Assembly (NCBI GenBank): GCA_020848735.1 | Contig: JADLHO010000170.1 | Span: 16,201 to 80,200, forward strand | Direction: 5' to 3' | Source: Planctomycetota bacterium | GTDB lineage: Bacteria; Planctomycetota; UBA1135; UBA2386 | DNA length: 64,000 nucleotides | The notes under the pieces: model-generated | What the model was told of the DNA's origin: nothing | Databases searched by the model: none | Seen by the model: the letters and a program-made list of their open reading frames with translations, nothing else | In this document: positions 16,122 through 23,912 of the stretch, in pieces | Position numbering within the stretch: position 1 is the stretch's first letter | Layout: the number at the start of each line of letters is the position of its first letter | Translations under genes and position numbers: made by a program

Positions 16122-18380
16122 TCAGCCGATGAAGGCCGCGAACACGAGACGCACCTGCGTCTGCAGCAGCGTGCGGAGGGCGACGTAGAGGCCGGGCCGA
16201 CGATCGGGCTCGGCGACCCAGACGTTGTCGCCGAGTTCGGCATCGAGGACGTGCGTGCCGACGAGTCCATCGTCGGCCTCGATCGCCCCGCCGTCGCCGC
16301 CCGTCCCGGTCGGCGGATCGATCCAGACCTCGAGCAGGCGGCCGAGCGGACCGGTCTCGTCGCGGGCGCCGAAGCGGAACGACCACCAGAGCGCGGGATC
16401 CTCGCGCTCGATGCTCCGCCAGAGCGGTGCGTCGCGCCCCTCGAAGCGGAAGCGGATGCGGACGTCCTCCCGCAGCGTGCCGTCGCTCCGCACCGTCACC
16501 ACCCGGTCCTCGCCGCGCCCATCGGCGGGCGACACCGAGTGCACCGCGTAGTCGAGCACCGCCCCGGCCTCGGTCGCCTTGCGGAAGAAGCTCGCGGCGT
16601 CCTCGCCGCAGTCGCGCGCCAGCGCCGCCACGAAGTCGGCGCCCGTGGGGTGCGCGAAGCGCGTCTCGGCGTGGAAGCGCCGCAGGAAGGCCCAGAAGCG
16701 CTCCCGACCGACCATGCGTTCGAGCTGCCGCAGCAGCGTCGCCGGCCGCTCGTAGGCGTTCACGTGGTAGCCCTCGCGCGAATGCATCCGCCAGCCGGCG
16801 TCGGTCATCGCGTCGGGGTTCGCCAGCGCGACGAAGCGCGCGCGATCCGCCCACTCGGGGTGAGCCGCGACCTCGCGGAAGCCGCTGAGGGAGGGTTGCT
16901 CGAAGAGGAGCGTCAGCAGCGGCGAACGCGGGATGAGGGTCCCGTCGAAGTGATTCGCCGCCGCCCACGCGCGGACCGGTTCCGGTGCGAAGCGGGCGAA
17001 CGGGAGCACGCCGTAGTCCTGCAGAGGCGCGGCCGGCAGGGTCCGCGCCTGCACCGCCGCCACCTGCAGCGGGCCGTAGGCGGTCGTGCGCACGGGCCGA
17101 CGCGTCTCGCCGTAGGCCAACACCTGCGCGCGGCTCTCGGCGAAGGAATTGATGCCCTCATCGAGCCAGGGCTCACGCACCTCGTCGTTCGCGCTCAACG
17201 CGTACCAGTACTGATGCCCGAACTCGTGGATCGTCACGCTCTCGGGGCTCGCGCGGCGCGGATGCAGGACGAGCTCGGTGCCACAGGTGATCAGCATGGG
17301 GTACTCCATGCCGCCGCCGAGGCTCCTGCCGAGCGCGTCGCTGCCGGGATCGACGAGGGTCAACGTGTCGAAGGGCCAGGGCCCGAAGCGCAGGCCGTAG
17401 AACTCGATCGCGGTGCGCGCGGCATCGAAGTGGCGGCGCACCTGCTCCTCGCTCGCGTGCTCCGGTTGCAGGAGCAGGCGCAGCTCGAGCTTCGGGAGTC
17501 CGAAGCTCGCCGGATCCGCGCCGAGGTGGCGGGCGATCGCGGGCGCCAGTCCGCTCGGGTCGTCGACCGCACGCCGCCCCTCGAAGGTCTCCCGGCGCTC
17601 GATGAAGTCCGGGTCCGCGACCCACGCGAAGTCATGGACGTCCGCCGCGGTGAAACGCAGAACGCGCCGGCCGAGTTCGGTCTGGTCCTGCACGGGGCGA
17701 CCGCCGGTCGCGCCGACGACGAAGCCCGCGGGCACGTCGAGGGTCACGTCGAAGCTCGCGAAGTCGGCGAAGAACTCGGTGTGCGCGTGGAACTGGTGGC
17801 AGTTCCAACGCGCTGCGCCGTCGACGGACTCGAGCACGCCGGGCTTCGGGAACCAGTGCATGCAGAAGAAGCCGTCGTCGGGCAACCAACCGGCGCGGCG
17901 GTAGGCCTTCGGTGCGCGCGCGACGAAGCGGGTCTCGAGGACCAGCGACGCGCCGCCGGGCAGCGGCTGGGGGAGCGGCACGCGCAGCACGGTGAGGTCG
18001 GCGGCGTTGCCGTCGTCGGGTTGCACGAACTCCGCGCTCAGGGGGCTGCGCTGGGTGCCGTCGACCAGCTCGAGTCCGGTGAGATCGATGCCGCCGTACT
18101 CGTCGTCGCGCCAGAGGGCTCGGAACTCGGGACCGGCCTCGCGCATGAAGCTCGTGTCCGGCCCGCGGAACGCATTCCAGTAGAGATGGAGACGGAGCTC
18201 GTCGACGGCGTGCGGCGTGACGTTGCGCCACAGGATGCGCTGGCTGCCCTCGATGCGACGCGCGTCGGCGTCGAGCCGCGCGCTCATCGTGTACTCGACC
18301 ACGCGCGGACTGACCGCGGGGAACTGCTGGGTGCTCGCGAGCCCGCTCAGGATCGCGATGCTGGCGAGGGCTCGGCGCAT
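16122..18380 (-). CDS. M1-family metallopeptidase, secreted
   Basis: The 752-residue protein starts with a short signal-like segment (RALASIAILSGLAS). The gluzincin motif is present: H385-E-F-G-H389, then 18 residues and E408 in WLDEGINSFAE, giving the three zinc ligands and the catalytic Glu. The N-terminal part (residues 30-270) is the beta-sandwich domain of M1 enzymes; the GGMEY segment before the zinc site stands in for the GAMEN exopeptidase signature, with GGGMEYPM visible. So it is an aminopeptidase-like enzyme acting outside the cytoplasm. The C-terminal part contains helices (RPATLLRQLERMVGRERFW) that are usual in the family. It is followed 8 nt later by the membrane protein gene. 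Confidence 0.88.
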   Translation of the reverse strand: MRRALASIAILSGLASTQQFPAVSPRVVEYTMSARLDADARRIEGSQRILWRNVTPHAVDELRLHLYWNAFRGPDTSFMREAGPEFRALWRDDEYGGIDLTGLELVDGTQRSPLSAEFVQPDDGNAADLTVLRVPLPQPLPGGASLVLETRFVARAPKAYRRAGWLPDDGFFCMHWFPKPGVLESVDGAARWNCHQFHAHTEFFADFASFDVTLDVPAGFVVGATGGRPVQDQTELGRRVLRFTAADVHDFAWVADPDFIERRETFEGRRAVDDPSGLAPAIARHLGADPASFGLPKLELRLLLQPEHASEEQVRRHFDAARTAIEFYGLRFGPWPFDTLTLVDPGSDALGRSLGGGMEYPMLITCGTELVLHPRRASPESVTIHEFGHQYWYALSANDEVREPWLDEGINSFAESRAQVLAYGETRRPVRTTAYGPLQVAAVQARTLPAAPLQDYGVLPFARFAPEPVRAWAAANHFDGTLIPRSPLLTLLFEQPSLSGFREVAAHPEWADRARFVALANPDAMTDAGWRMHSREGYHVNAYERPATLLRQLERMVGRERFWAFLRRFHAETRFAHPTGADFVAALARDCGEDAASFFRKATEAGAVLDYAVHSVSPADGRGEDRVVTVRSDGTLREDVRIRFRFEGRDAPLWRSIEREDPALWWSFRFGARDETGPLGRLLEVWIDPPTGTGGDGGAIEADDGLVGTHVLDAELGDNVWVAEPDRRPGLYVALRTLLQTQVRLVFAAFIG

Positions 18381-18395
18381 CGGAGGGCGGCGCGC

Positions 18396-18401
18396 AGTGT
18401 A
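18396..18401 (-). promoter_or_regulatory. -10-like box TACACT before the M1 peptidase gene
   Basis: TACACT on the minus strand ends 15 nt before the ATG at 18380, in the 50-nt gap after the Fis-type regulator gene. The peptidase could thus be expressed apart from the regulator. There is no clear -35 element. Confidence 0.35.
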
Positions 18402-18430
18402 GGCGGCGGGCGCGAGCGCGGGCTGCGGTC

Positions 18431-18853
18431 TCAACCGCGGTGGCCGGCGGCCGCCGCCTGCACCTCGGCGCGACGGCGTGCGGCGGTCGCACAGGCGCCG
18501 TAGGCCTTGAGCCGGTTGTAGAGGGTCTTGGTGTCGATCCCGAGCAGCTTCGCGGCGCGCGTCTTGTTGCCGCCGGTCGACGCGAGCACCCGGAGGATGT
18601 GGCGCTTCTCGATCTCGGCGAGCGGCGTGCGGAGCAGTTCGCCTTGCGGATCCGATTCGGCGGCGAGGCGCCTCAGCGTGCTCGAGTCCTCCACGAGGAC
18701 GAAGTCGAAGTTGCTGCCCTCGAGTCGGCCGCGCAGGTCGTCGATCGTCTCGCAGGTCGAGACCAGACATCCCCAGTCACTGGTTCGGGAGACGAGGGAC
18801 GCTGACCTGGGATCGCGGGGGGAGAAGACGAGAAGGCGCTTGCCGATGGACAT
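18431..18853 (-). CDS. Fis-type DNA-binding protein with degenerate receiver-like N-terminus
   Basis: The 140-residue protein ends with a Fis helix-turn-helix (residues about 78-120): EIEKRHILRVLASTGGNKTR followed by AAKLLGIDTKTLYNRLKAYG, the form found at the end of NtrC-type activators. There is no AAA+ sigma-54 domain. The first 60 residues (RLLVFSPRDP to FDFVLVEDSST) look like an alpha/beta receiver with no phospho-Asp pocket that I can confirm. It is thus a stand-alone DNA-binding regulator. An AGGAG Shine-Dalgarno is 7 nt before the ATG. A perfect 14-bp AT-rich palindrome lies 130 nt upstream (18984-18997) and may be its operator. The downstream M1 peptidase may be a target (inference). 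Confidence 0.8.
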   Translation of the reverse strand: MSIGKRLLVFSPRDPRSASLVSRTSDWGCLVSTCETIDDLRGRLEGSNFDFVLVEDSSTLRRLAAESDPQGELLRTPLAEIEKRHILRVLASTGGNKTRAAKLLGIDTKTLYNRLKAYGACATAARRRAEVQAAAAGHRG

Positions 18854-18983
18854 CGGAATCTCCTGAGCTGTCGATGGAGGGCGACGGGGGCCAGTCGCCG
18901 GCCGCGCGGTCGAGGGGTCGAGCGTGTCGTGGACCGCAGGGTGCGCGGACTACGAACGAGACGATCGAGGACCTGGAACTAGT

Positions 18984-18997
18984 CGGAAATATTTCCG
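18984..18997. promoter_or_regulatory. Perfect AT-rich palindrome upstream of the Fis-type gene
   Basis: CGGAAATATTTCCG is a perfect 14-bp dyad, and an AT island in otherwise very G+C-rich sequence. It lies in the 264-nt gap between the regulator gene and the lipoprotein gene, which are both on the minus strand. Operator for autoregulation is the simplest reading; not shown. Confidence 0.4.
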
Positions 18998-19117
18998 GGC
19001 CGGACCGCCTCGCGCGCGCATGACGCCACGGCCGCGCACGCCGTCGACCGCGGAGGAGCCGGCCTCGCGGAGCGCTCGACGGCGGGGGCGAGCACCGCAC
19101 AAGTCGCGGCACGAACG

Positions 19118-20044
19118 CTACTTGGAGACCGTGCCCCCCGCATTGGGGGGCACGCTTCGACTCGGGATCGACAGCCAGCCGCTGTGGAGTTCGAGACGGA
19201 CGCTCGGCCCCCCGCGCCCGACGCGACCTCGACAGCGGTGGCCCTCGCCCTCGGCGAGGACCGGCAGGCCGAAGCCATTGCGGATGCCCAGCTTGCCCAC
19301 GGCGCTCTTCGTGACGGCCGCGTCGAGCTCGAAGTCGCCGTCCGCGGGCAGATCGATCTGCAACGATGGACCGTTGGTCCGGAGCTGCACGCCTTCCGCG
19401 GCGAGTTCGTCGACGCGCGCCACGATCGCGCCGCCGCTGAGGGTCGGGCGCTCCGGGTCACCCGACTGCGCGACGAGCGCCCCGCGGTGACCGACGACGA
19501 AGACCTTCCCGTCGAGAGTCGCGATGTCGGCGGAGGCCTGCGTGTCGCGCACGACCAGCTCGCCGAGGCCGGTCCGCAGCTTCACGGGAGCCTTGCGCGA
19601 GCGCGCCTCCAGCGTGCCCCGCTGCGTCGCGACGTCGATCGCCAACCCGGCCGGCAGGGACAGATACGCGCGGAAGATGATCGCCGACCGGGCGGGGTCG
19701 ACGCCCGCGGGCGCACTCGGGGTCGCGAACTCGTAGACGCCGGGCTCCTCGGTCGGCCGGAGTTCCGGGACGAAGCGGATCGCGGCAAGGGCCTCGAAGT
19801 CGTCGGGATCCGCGGCGCTCCGGCGGAGGCGGCCCTCGATGCGGAGCGACCGCTCGCCCTCGTGGGTCCCCACCGTGATGTCGCCGAGCGCCACACGGAC
19901 GCGGAGGGCCGTCATCGCCTCGGGCAGCTCGAGGCTGGTGGTGACGTCCGTGTCGAGCGAGTCGACGCCGCAGCCCGCAGCGCCGGCGAGCGACGCGATG
20001 GCGAGCCAGCGAACGCGGCGAGGGACGGACGACCGGTGGCGCAT
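19118..20044 (-). CDS. Lipoprotein, beta-rich, DUF4097-like
   Basis: The 308-residue product has an N-terminal Arg-rich part, a hydrophobic segment and a lipobox ending at Cys25 (GAAGC), so it should be a membrane-anchored lipoprotein. The rest consists of repeated short beta-strand units (TLEARSRKAPVKLRTGLGEL; VRDTQASADIATLDGKVFV) like the beta-helix of the DUF4097 group, whose function is unknown. A Pro/Gly-rich tail ends the chain. It is transcribed away from the cysteine-repeat gene at 20290. TAGGAT at 20058-20053 ends 8 nt before the ATG, so the mRNA is probably leaderless. Confidence 0.65.
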   Translation of the reverse strand: MRHRSSVPRRVRWLAIASLAGAAGCGVDSLDTDVTTSLELPEAMTALRVRVALGDITVGTHEGERSLRIEGRLRRSAADPDDFEALAAIRFVPELRPTEEPGVYEFATPSAPAGVDPARSAIIFRAYLSLPAGLAIDVATQRGTLEARSRKAPVKLRTGLGELVVRDTQASADIATLDGKVFVVGHRGALVAQSGDPERPTLSGGAIVARVDELAAEGVQLRTNGPSLQIDLPADGDFELDAAVTKSAVGKLGIRNGFGLPVLAEGEGHRCRGRVGRGGPSVRLELHSGWLSIPSRSVPPNAGGTVSK

Positions 20045-20052
20045 GGCCGGGC

Positions 20053-20058
20053 ATCCTA
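20053..20058 (-). promoter_or_regulatory. -10 box for leaderless lipoprotein mRNA
   Basis: TAGGAT on the minus strand, 8 nt before the ATG at 20044. Spacing puts the transcription start at the start codon. Confidence 0.45.
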
Positions 20059-20289
20059 GCCCGGGTCATGGCCCCCGCCGCCCGCGCCTCGGTTCCAGCC
20101 ACGGCATCGTCCGGACCGAAGCCAGGCTGCGACGCGGCCGCGGGTACCGGGACGAGCTCCCTGGTCGCGACCGGAGTTCGCCCGCGAGCGGCGCGTTGGG
20201 CGCCCCTCGGACCGGTACCGTGGAGCTCGGGCTCGCGGCCGGACACCCGTCGCCGACGCGACCCCGATCGAAACACGAGGAACCACACG

Positions 20290-21384
20290 ATGAAGACCAT
20301 GCTGCCCTTCGCCGCCGGACTCTGCCTTGCCGTCGCGGCCCCGCTCGCCCGCGCCCAGGAGAAGCCGGGTATCGACCCCAGCCTGAGCCAGGAGATCCGG
20401 AAGATCGTGCGTGAGGAGCTCCGCCGCGCGATGAGCGAGATGCACGGGCAGCCGGCCGCGGTGGCCGAGGCGGTCGAGGAAGCCGTGCCGGTGCAGGGGC
20501 ACCGCATCGTGATGCGCAAGGGCCAGCAGATCGACGTCGCGAACCCGCGGGTCCGCGTGCTCGTCCAGGGCGGCGACGATGCGGAAGGCGGTGGACACGG
20601 CAACGGCACCGGCCACCACGTCGTCGTGCGGGGCCAGAAGCTCGAGGTCGCCGGCGATGCGCCGGCGAAGTCGCCCCGCGTCTTCCACCTCCATGACGGC
20701 AAGTTGGTCGAGGTCGAGGGCGGCCACGGCGCGATGTTCGTCGTTCCGGGCCACGCGACCGTGGAAGGCAAGCCGCTGCCGAAGGCCATCGAGGTCCGCC
20801 GCGCGGGCACCAAGGCCCAGGCGGGCGCCAAGAAGTCGAAGGGCACGGTCGTCGCTCTCGACGACGTGACCGAGGGCCAGCCGATCGCGGTCGAAGTCGA
20901 GGGCATCCTCGCCGAGGTGCGGGAGCAGCTCGACGAGATCGAGACCGTCGAGCTCGAGAACATCGCCGAGCAGATCAAGTCGATCGAGGGCGAGCTCGAG
21001 GGCGTCAAGATCGAGTTGCCCAAGATCGACACGACCGAGCTGCGCGGCAAGCTGCTCGAGGTGATCCACGGCCAGGAGGGCGCGCCGAAGGCGATGATCC
21101 TCCGCACGAAGAAGACCAGCGCCGAGGCGAAGGACTGCGAAGGCTGCACGGAGACCTGCACCGAGGCATGCACCGAGGCGTGCACCGAGGCGTGCACCGA
21201 GGCGTGCACCGAGGCGTGCACCGAGGCGAAGGCCGCCACGGAGTGCTGTGAGGAGAAGGCCGCGACCGAGTGCTGCGAGGGCGCCAAGGCCATCGAAGTG
21301 AAGACCAAGGCCGCGCCGACGCAGACGATCTTCGTGGCGCCGAAGGCCACCGCGAAGCCGAAGGCCGCCGGCAAGATCATGTGA
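20290..21384 (+). CDS. Secreted protein with Cys-Thr-Glu-Ala tandem repeats
   Basis: The 364-residue product has a signal peptide ending at ARAQ (about residue 23). Residues 30-60 are helical (IRKIVREELRRAMSEM). Residues 60-190 are beta/Val-rich with His/Gly-rich loops (GGGHGNGTGHH). Residues 195-265 are acidic and coiled-coil-like (AEVREQLDEIETVELENIAE). Residues about 286-313 are seven copies of a four-residue Cys-Thr-Glu-Ala type unit, then two ATECCE units, then a Lys/Ala/Pro tail. The 11 or more Cys and nearby Glu could bind metal or crosslink (inference). GAGGAA lies 8 nt before the ATG. An ECF sigma factor and probable anti-sigma gene follow. Confidence 0.75.
   Translation: MKTMLPFAAGLCLAVAAPLARAQEKPGIDPSLSQEIRKIVREELRRAMSEMHGQPAAVAEAVEEAVPVQGHRIVMRKGQQIDVANPRVRVLVQGGDDAEGGGHGNGTGHHVVVRGQKLEVAGDAPAKSPRVFHLHDGKLVEVEGGHGAMFVVPGHATVEGKPLPKAIEVRRAGTKAQAGAKKSKGTVVALDDVTEGQPIAVEVEGILAEVREQLDEIETVELENIAEQIKSIEGELEGVKIELPKIDTTELRGKLLEVIHGQEGAPKAMILRTKKTSAEAKDCEGCTETCTEACTEACTEACTEACTEACTEAKAATECCEEKAATECCEGAKAIEVKTKAAPTQTIFVAPKATAKPKAAGKIM
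21145..21228 (+). repeat. Seven tandem 12-bp units encoding Cys-Thr-Glu-X
   Basis: Unit TGCACCGAGGCG in exact form is at 21169, 21181, 21193, 21205 and 21217; the copy at 21157 differs in one base (GCA) and the first at 21145 is diverged (TGC ACG GAG ACC). In frame they give CTET then six CTEA. The near-identity of the DNA shows recent expansion by slippage. Confidence 0.95.
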
Positions 21385-21386
21385 TG

Positions 21387-21408
21387 GGTGCGGCCGGGAG
21401 GCCGCACC
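21387..21408 (+). terminator. Hairpin after the cysteine-repeat gene
   Basis: GGTGCGGCC (21387-21395), GGGA loop, GGCCGCACC (21400-21408): a perfect 9-bp stem starting 2 nt after the stop codon. There is no T-tract. It separates the gene from the sigma factor at 21436. Confidence 0.55.
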
Positions 21409-21435
21409 GACTTGAGGTCCGAGTCCACCCCTGCC

Positions 21436-21993
21436 ATGCGAAACCAATCCGTGACGGCACCCGATCCGCTCGCGCTGGTTGCATTCAATCGCGCTGTCGC
21501 AGAGCACTCGGACGGCCTGAAGACCTTCGCCACGCGCATGCTCGGCGACTCGCTCGCCGCCGAGGACGTCGCACAGGACGCGTTCCTCGCGCTCTATCGG
21601 CATCTCGAGCAGATCCCGACGCCGGCCTTCAGGCCCTGGCTCTACCGGGTTGCCCGCAACCTCTGCCTCGATCAGCTCCGACGCCGCCGCTTCAAGCTGC
21701 GGCTCTTCCGCGACCTCGAGAAGGACGACGACAACCCGATGGTTCCCGTCGACCCCAGCGGCGGGACCCCCGACCAGATCGCCGAGGCCCGCGAGTCGCA
21801 GCAGCAGATCGAGGCGGCGATCGAGAAGATCCCCCCCCGTTTCCGCGAGGTGTTCCTGCTCTGTGAGCTGCAGGGCCTCAGCTACGAGGACGCCTCGGCG
21901 ATCCTCGGTTGTCCCGTGAAGACCATTTCGACTCGCCTCTTCCGAGCCCGACAGCGTTTCCGCGCCGCATTGGGCGACGCGGTGAAGGTGTGA
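21436..21993 (+). CDS. ECF-type RNA polymerase sigma factor, RpoE-like
   Basis: The 185-residue protein has region 2 (residues about 18-85: DSLAAEDVAQDAFLALYRHL for -10 recognition; WLYRVARNLCLDQLRRRRF) and region 4 (about 125-180: IPPRFREVFLLCELQGLSYE, with the HTH ASAILGCPVKTISTRLFRAR). It directs RNA polymerase to a stress or envelope regulon. An in-frame GTG at 21388 lies inside the terminator hairpin, so I choose the ATG at 21436. The gene ends 5 nt before the next gene, which codes for a single-span membrane protein that is likely its anti-sigma factor. Confidence 0.9.
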   Translation: MRNQSVTAPDPLALVAFNRAVAEHSDGLKTFATRMLGDSLAAEDVAQDAFLALYRHLEQIPTPAFRPWLYRVARNLCLDQLRRRRFKLRLFRDLEKDDDNPMVPVDPSGGTPDQIAEARESQQQIEAAIEKIPPRFREVFLLCELQGLSYEDASAILGCPVKTISTRLFRARQRFRAALGDAVKV

Positions 21994-21998
21994 ACCCC

Positions 21999-23195
21999 AT
22001 GGATCGCAAGCGACTCGAACAGGAGCTCTCGCTCCACCTCGACGGACGCCTGCCGAGCGGGCGACGCGAGCGTCTCCTGGACACGCTCGACGACGACGCC
22101 GACGCGGCGCGTCTGCTCGCCGAAATGGAGCACGCCCAGGTACTCGCGCGCTCCTTGCCGAACTCCACGGTCGGCGCCGGATTCACCGAAGACCTCTGGC
22201 AGCGGATCCGCTCCGGCGAAGGGACTCCCGACGCCGTCTTCCGCGAGCCGCTGCCCTGGATCGTCAAGGCGCGCTACGTGCTCACCGGTGCCGCCGCCGC
22301 GGCGATCATGCTCGTCGCCGCGAGTCTCGCGGCCGACGCGTTCCGCGAGCCCGCGGACGTCGATCCCGCACCGCAGGACACTCAGGTCGCGCGCGTCGAA
22401 GCGCCGGTCTCCGACCAGGCCGGAAACGCGCCGATCGCACGGACCGAGGCGGTCGACGTCGCGGACGAGAAGGACCTCGCCTCCCCGCCCGGTCTCTACC
22501 CGATCTCCGCGTTCTCGGTCGCCCAGGCCGGCCAGGACGCCTGTCTCCAGGCCGTGCGTGATCTCAAGCACCGCGCGCCGGGAGTCGCGGAACGACTGGG
22601 CCGCGATGAGTTGCGCAACGTGGTCGTCGACATCGAACCGGTGGTCGAGCGCGCGCGCGGCTCCACGCGCGTGATCCGCTGGCTGCAGGACGAGCGCATG
22701 ATCCAGCTGCCGTCCGACTTCGACGTGGCGCTCACCTTGACCGAGCGCATCATCGGGCGCATCGCGCGCGCGCATGCGGAGAACGACTCGGTGCAGTTCC
22801 GCGTCGCGGTCGACGACATCCAGCAGCTCGACGTCGAACCCCTGCACCGCAACTTCGACGTCGTCTGCTGCAGCGACACGAGTGAATTCCTCGAGCGCCT
22901 GAAGAACGAGTTCGTCCGCGACCCCGACATGCGACGGACGATCCGCGTCCGCGTGATGGGGGGCACGACCCTGCGCGAGGGCTTTGCGCTCTTCGGCGAC
23001 CCGCTCGAGCCGATGGCCCCCTTCGGCCTGATCGAACTCGGCCCGCAGGGATCGCTGCGCATCGAGGCGATGACCCTCGAGCACGGCGGCGGACAGCGTC
23101 TCCACGTGATCCGCTCCACCGAGGGCAGCCCGCTCGACTCGACGCTACCGCGGCGGCTCGAACCGCGCGCGACGAAGGGCCAGCGCGGCAACTGA
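21999..23195 (+). CDS. Membrane protein, probable anti-sigma factor
   Basis: The 398-residue product starts with a cytoplasmic, charged helical domain (residues 1-85: DRKRLEQELSLHLDGRLPSG; LAEMEHAQVLARSLP), like anti-sigma domains without zinc. One membrane span follows (about 91-112, VLTGAAAAAIMLVAASLAA). The remaining 280 residues are outside, acidic and mixed alpha/beta, of no family I know. An AAGGTG Shine-Dalgarno overlaps the end of the sigma gene. Position right after an ECF gene and topology support the anti-sigma role (inference); the outer part would sense the signal. No His-Cys-Cys zinc motif is present. Confidence 0.65.
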   Translation: MDRKRLEQELSLHLDGRLPSGRRERLLDTLDDDADAARLLAEMEHAQVLARSLPNSTVGAGFTEDLWQRIRSGEGTPDAVFREPLPWIVKARYVLTGAAAAAIMLVAASLAADAFREPADVDPAPQDTQVARVEAPVSDQAGNAPIARTEAVDVADEKDLASPPGLYPISAFSVAQAGQDACLQAVRDLKHRAPGVAERLGRDELRNVVVDIEPVVERARGSTRVIRWLQDERMIQLPSDFDVALTLTERIIGRIARAHAENDSVQFRVAVDDIQQLDVEPLHRNFDVVCCSDTSEFLERLKNEFVRDPDMRRTIRVRVMGGTTLREGFALFGDPLEPMAPFGLIELGPQGSLRIEAMTLEHGGGQRLHVIRSTEGSPLDSTLPRRLEPRATKGQRGN

Positions 23196-23201
23196 CGCCC
23201 G

Positions 23202-23912
23202 TCAATCGCGCGGCAAGCGGCGCATCGCGCGCTGCGGCTGCGCGAGCGGCCATGCCAGCAGCATGCCGGCGATGAAGCCGCCGGCGTGAGCCCACCACGC
23301 GACGCCGCCGGCTCCGTCCGGGCCCAGCGATCCCTGCAGGATCTGGATCCCGAACCAGATGCCGAGGAAGACGAACGCGGGCCAGACCGCGGTCAGGAAG
23401 ATCCAGCCGAGCGGGATCAGGGTGAGCACGTGCGCACGCGGGAACAGCACCACGTAGGCGCCGAGCACGCCGCTCACCGCGCCGGAGGCGCCGATCATCG
23501 GCTGGCCGTAGGCCGGATCGGCCAGGATCTGCGAGGCGAGCGCGGCGGCACCCGACGCGAAGTACAGGACGAGGTAGCGGAATCGGCCGAGCCGATCCTC
23601 GACGTTGTCGCCGAAGACCCAGACGAACCACATGTTGCCGAGGATGTGCAGCCAGCCGCCGTGCAACCACATGTGCGTCAGCGCGCGCAGCACGCGACGA
23701 CCATCGTCGTCGACCGGCGGGATCAGACCATCGGGCGCGCGGATCACCGACGGCTCGGCGCCGCTGTAATGGAAGGCGACGGCGCCGTAGCGCGTGACGG
23801 CGTCCTCGAGCTGGCCCGACGTCAGGATGAAGATCAGCGCATTGACCGCGATGATCGCGACCGACACGACCGGGAATCGCTGCGTCGGATTGATGTCGCG
23901 GAGCGGGATCAT
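23202..23912 (-). CDS. Rhomboid-family intramembrane serine protease
   Basis: The 236-residue protein has six hydrophobic spans. The catalytic dyad is visible: Ser143 in GASGAVSG and His209 in AHAGGF. The conserved HGGWLHILGNMWF of loop 1/helix 2 is also present. Rhomboids cut single-span membrane proteins within the membrane; here a membrane anti-sigma factor is encoded nearby on the other strand, which is a conceivable substrate (inference). The start ATG overlaps the stop of the esterase gene (ATGA), so translation is coupled. The two genes form one operon. Confidence 0.9.
   Translation of the reverse strand: MIPLRDINPTQRFPVVSVAIIAVNALIFILTSGQLEDAVTRYGAVAFHYSGAEPSVIRAPDGLIPPVDDDGRRVLRALTHMWLHGGWLHILGNMWFVWVFGDNVEDRLGRFRYLVLYFASGAAALASQILADPAYGQPMIGASGAVSGVLGAYVVLFPRAHVLTLIPLGWIFLTAVWPAFVFLGIWFGIQILQGSLGPDGAGGVAWWAHAGGFIAGMLLAWPLAQPQRAMRRLPRD

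Noticed and set aside
21145..21228. CRISPR-like array
   Set aside because: Units are 12 bp, contiguous with no spacers, and in frame inside a coding region.
21388..21435. Upstream GTG start for the ECF sigma factor
   Set aside because: It lies inside the stem of the hairpin terminator of the preceding gene and would add residues unlike any sigma factor.
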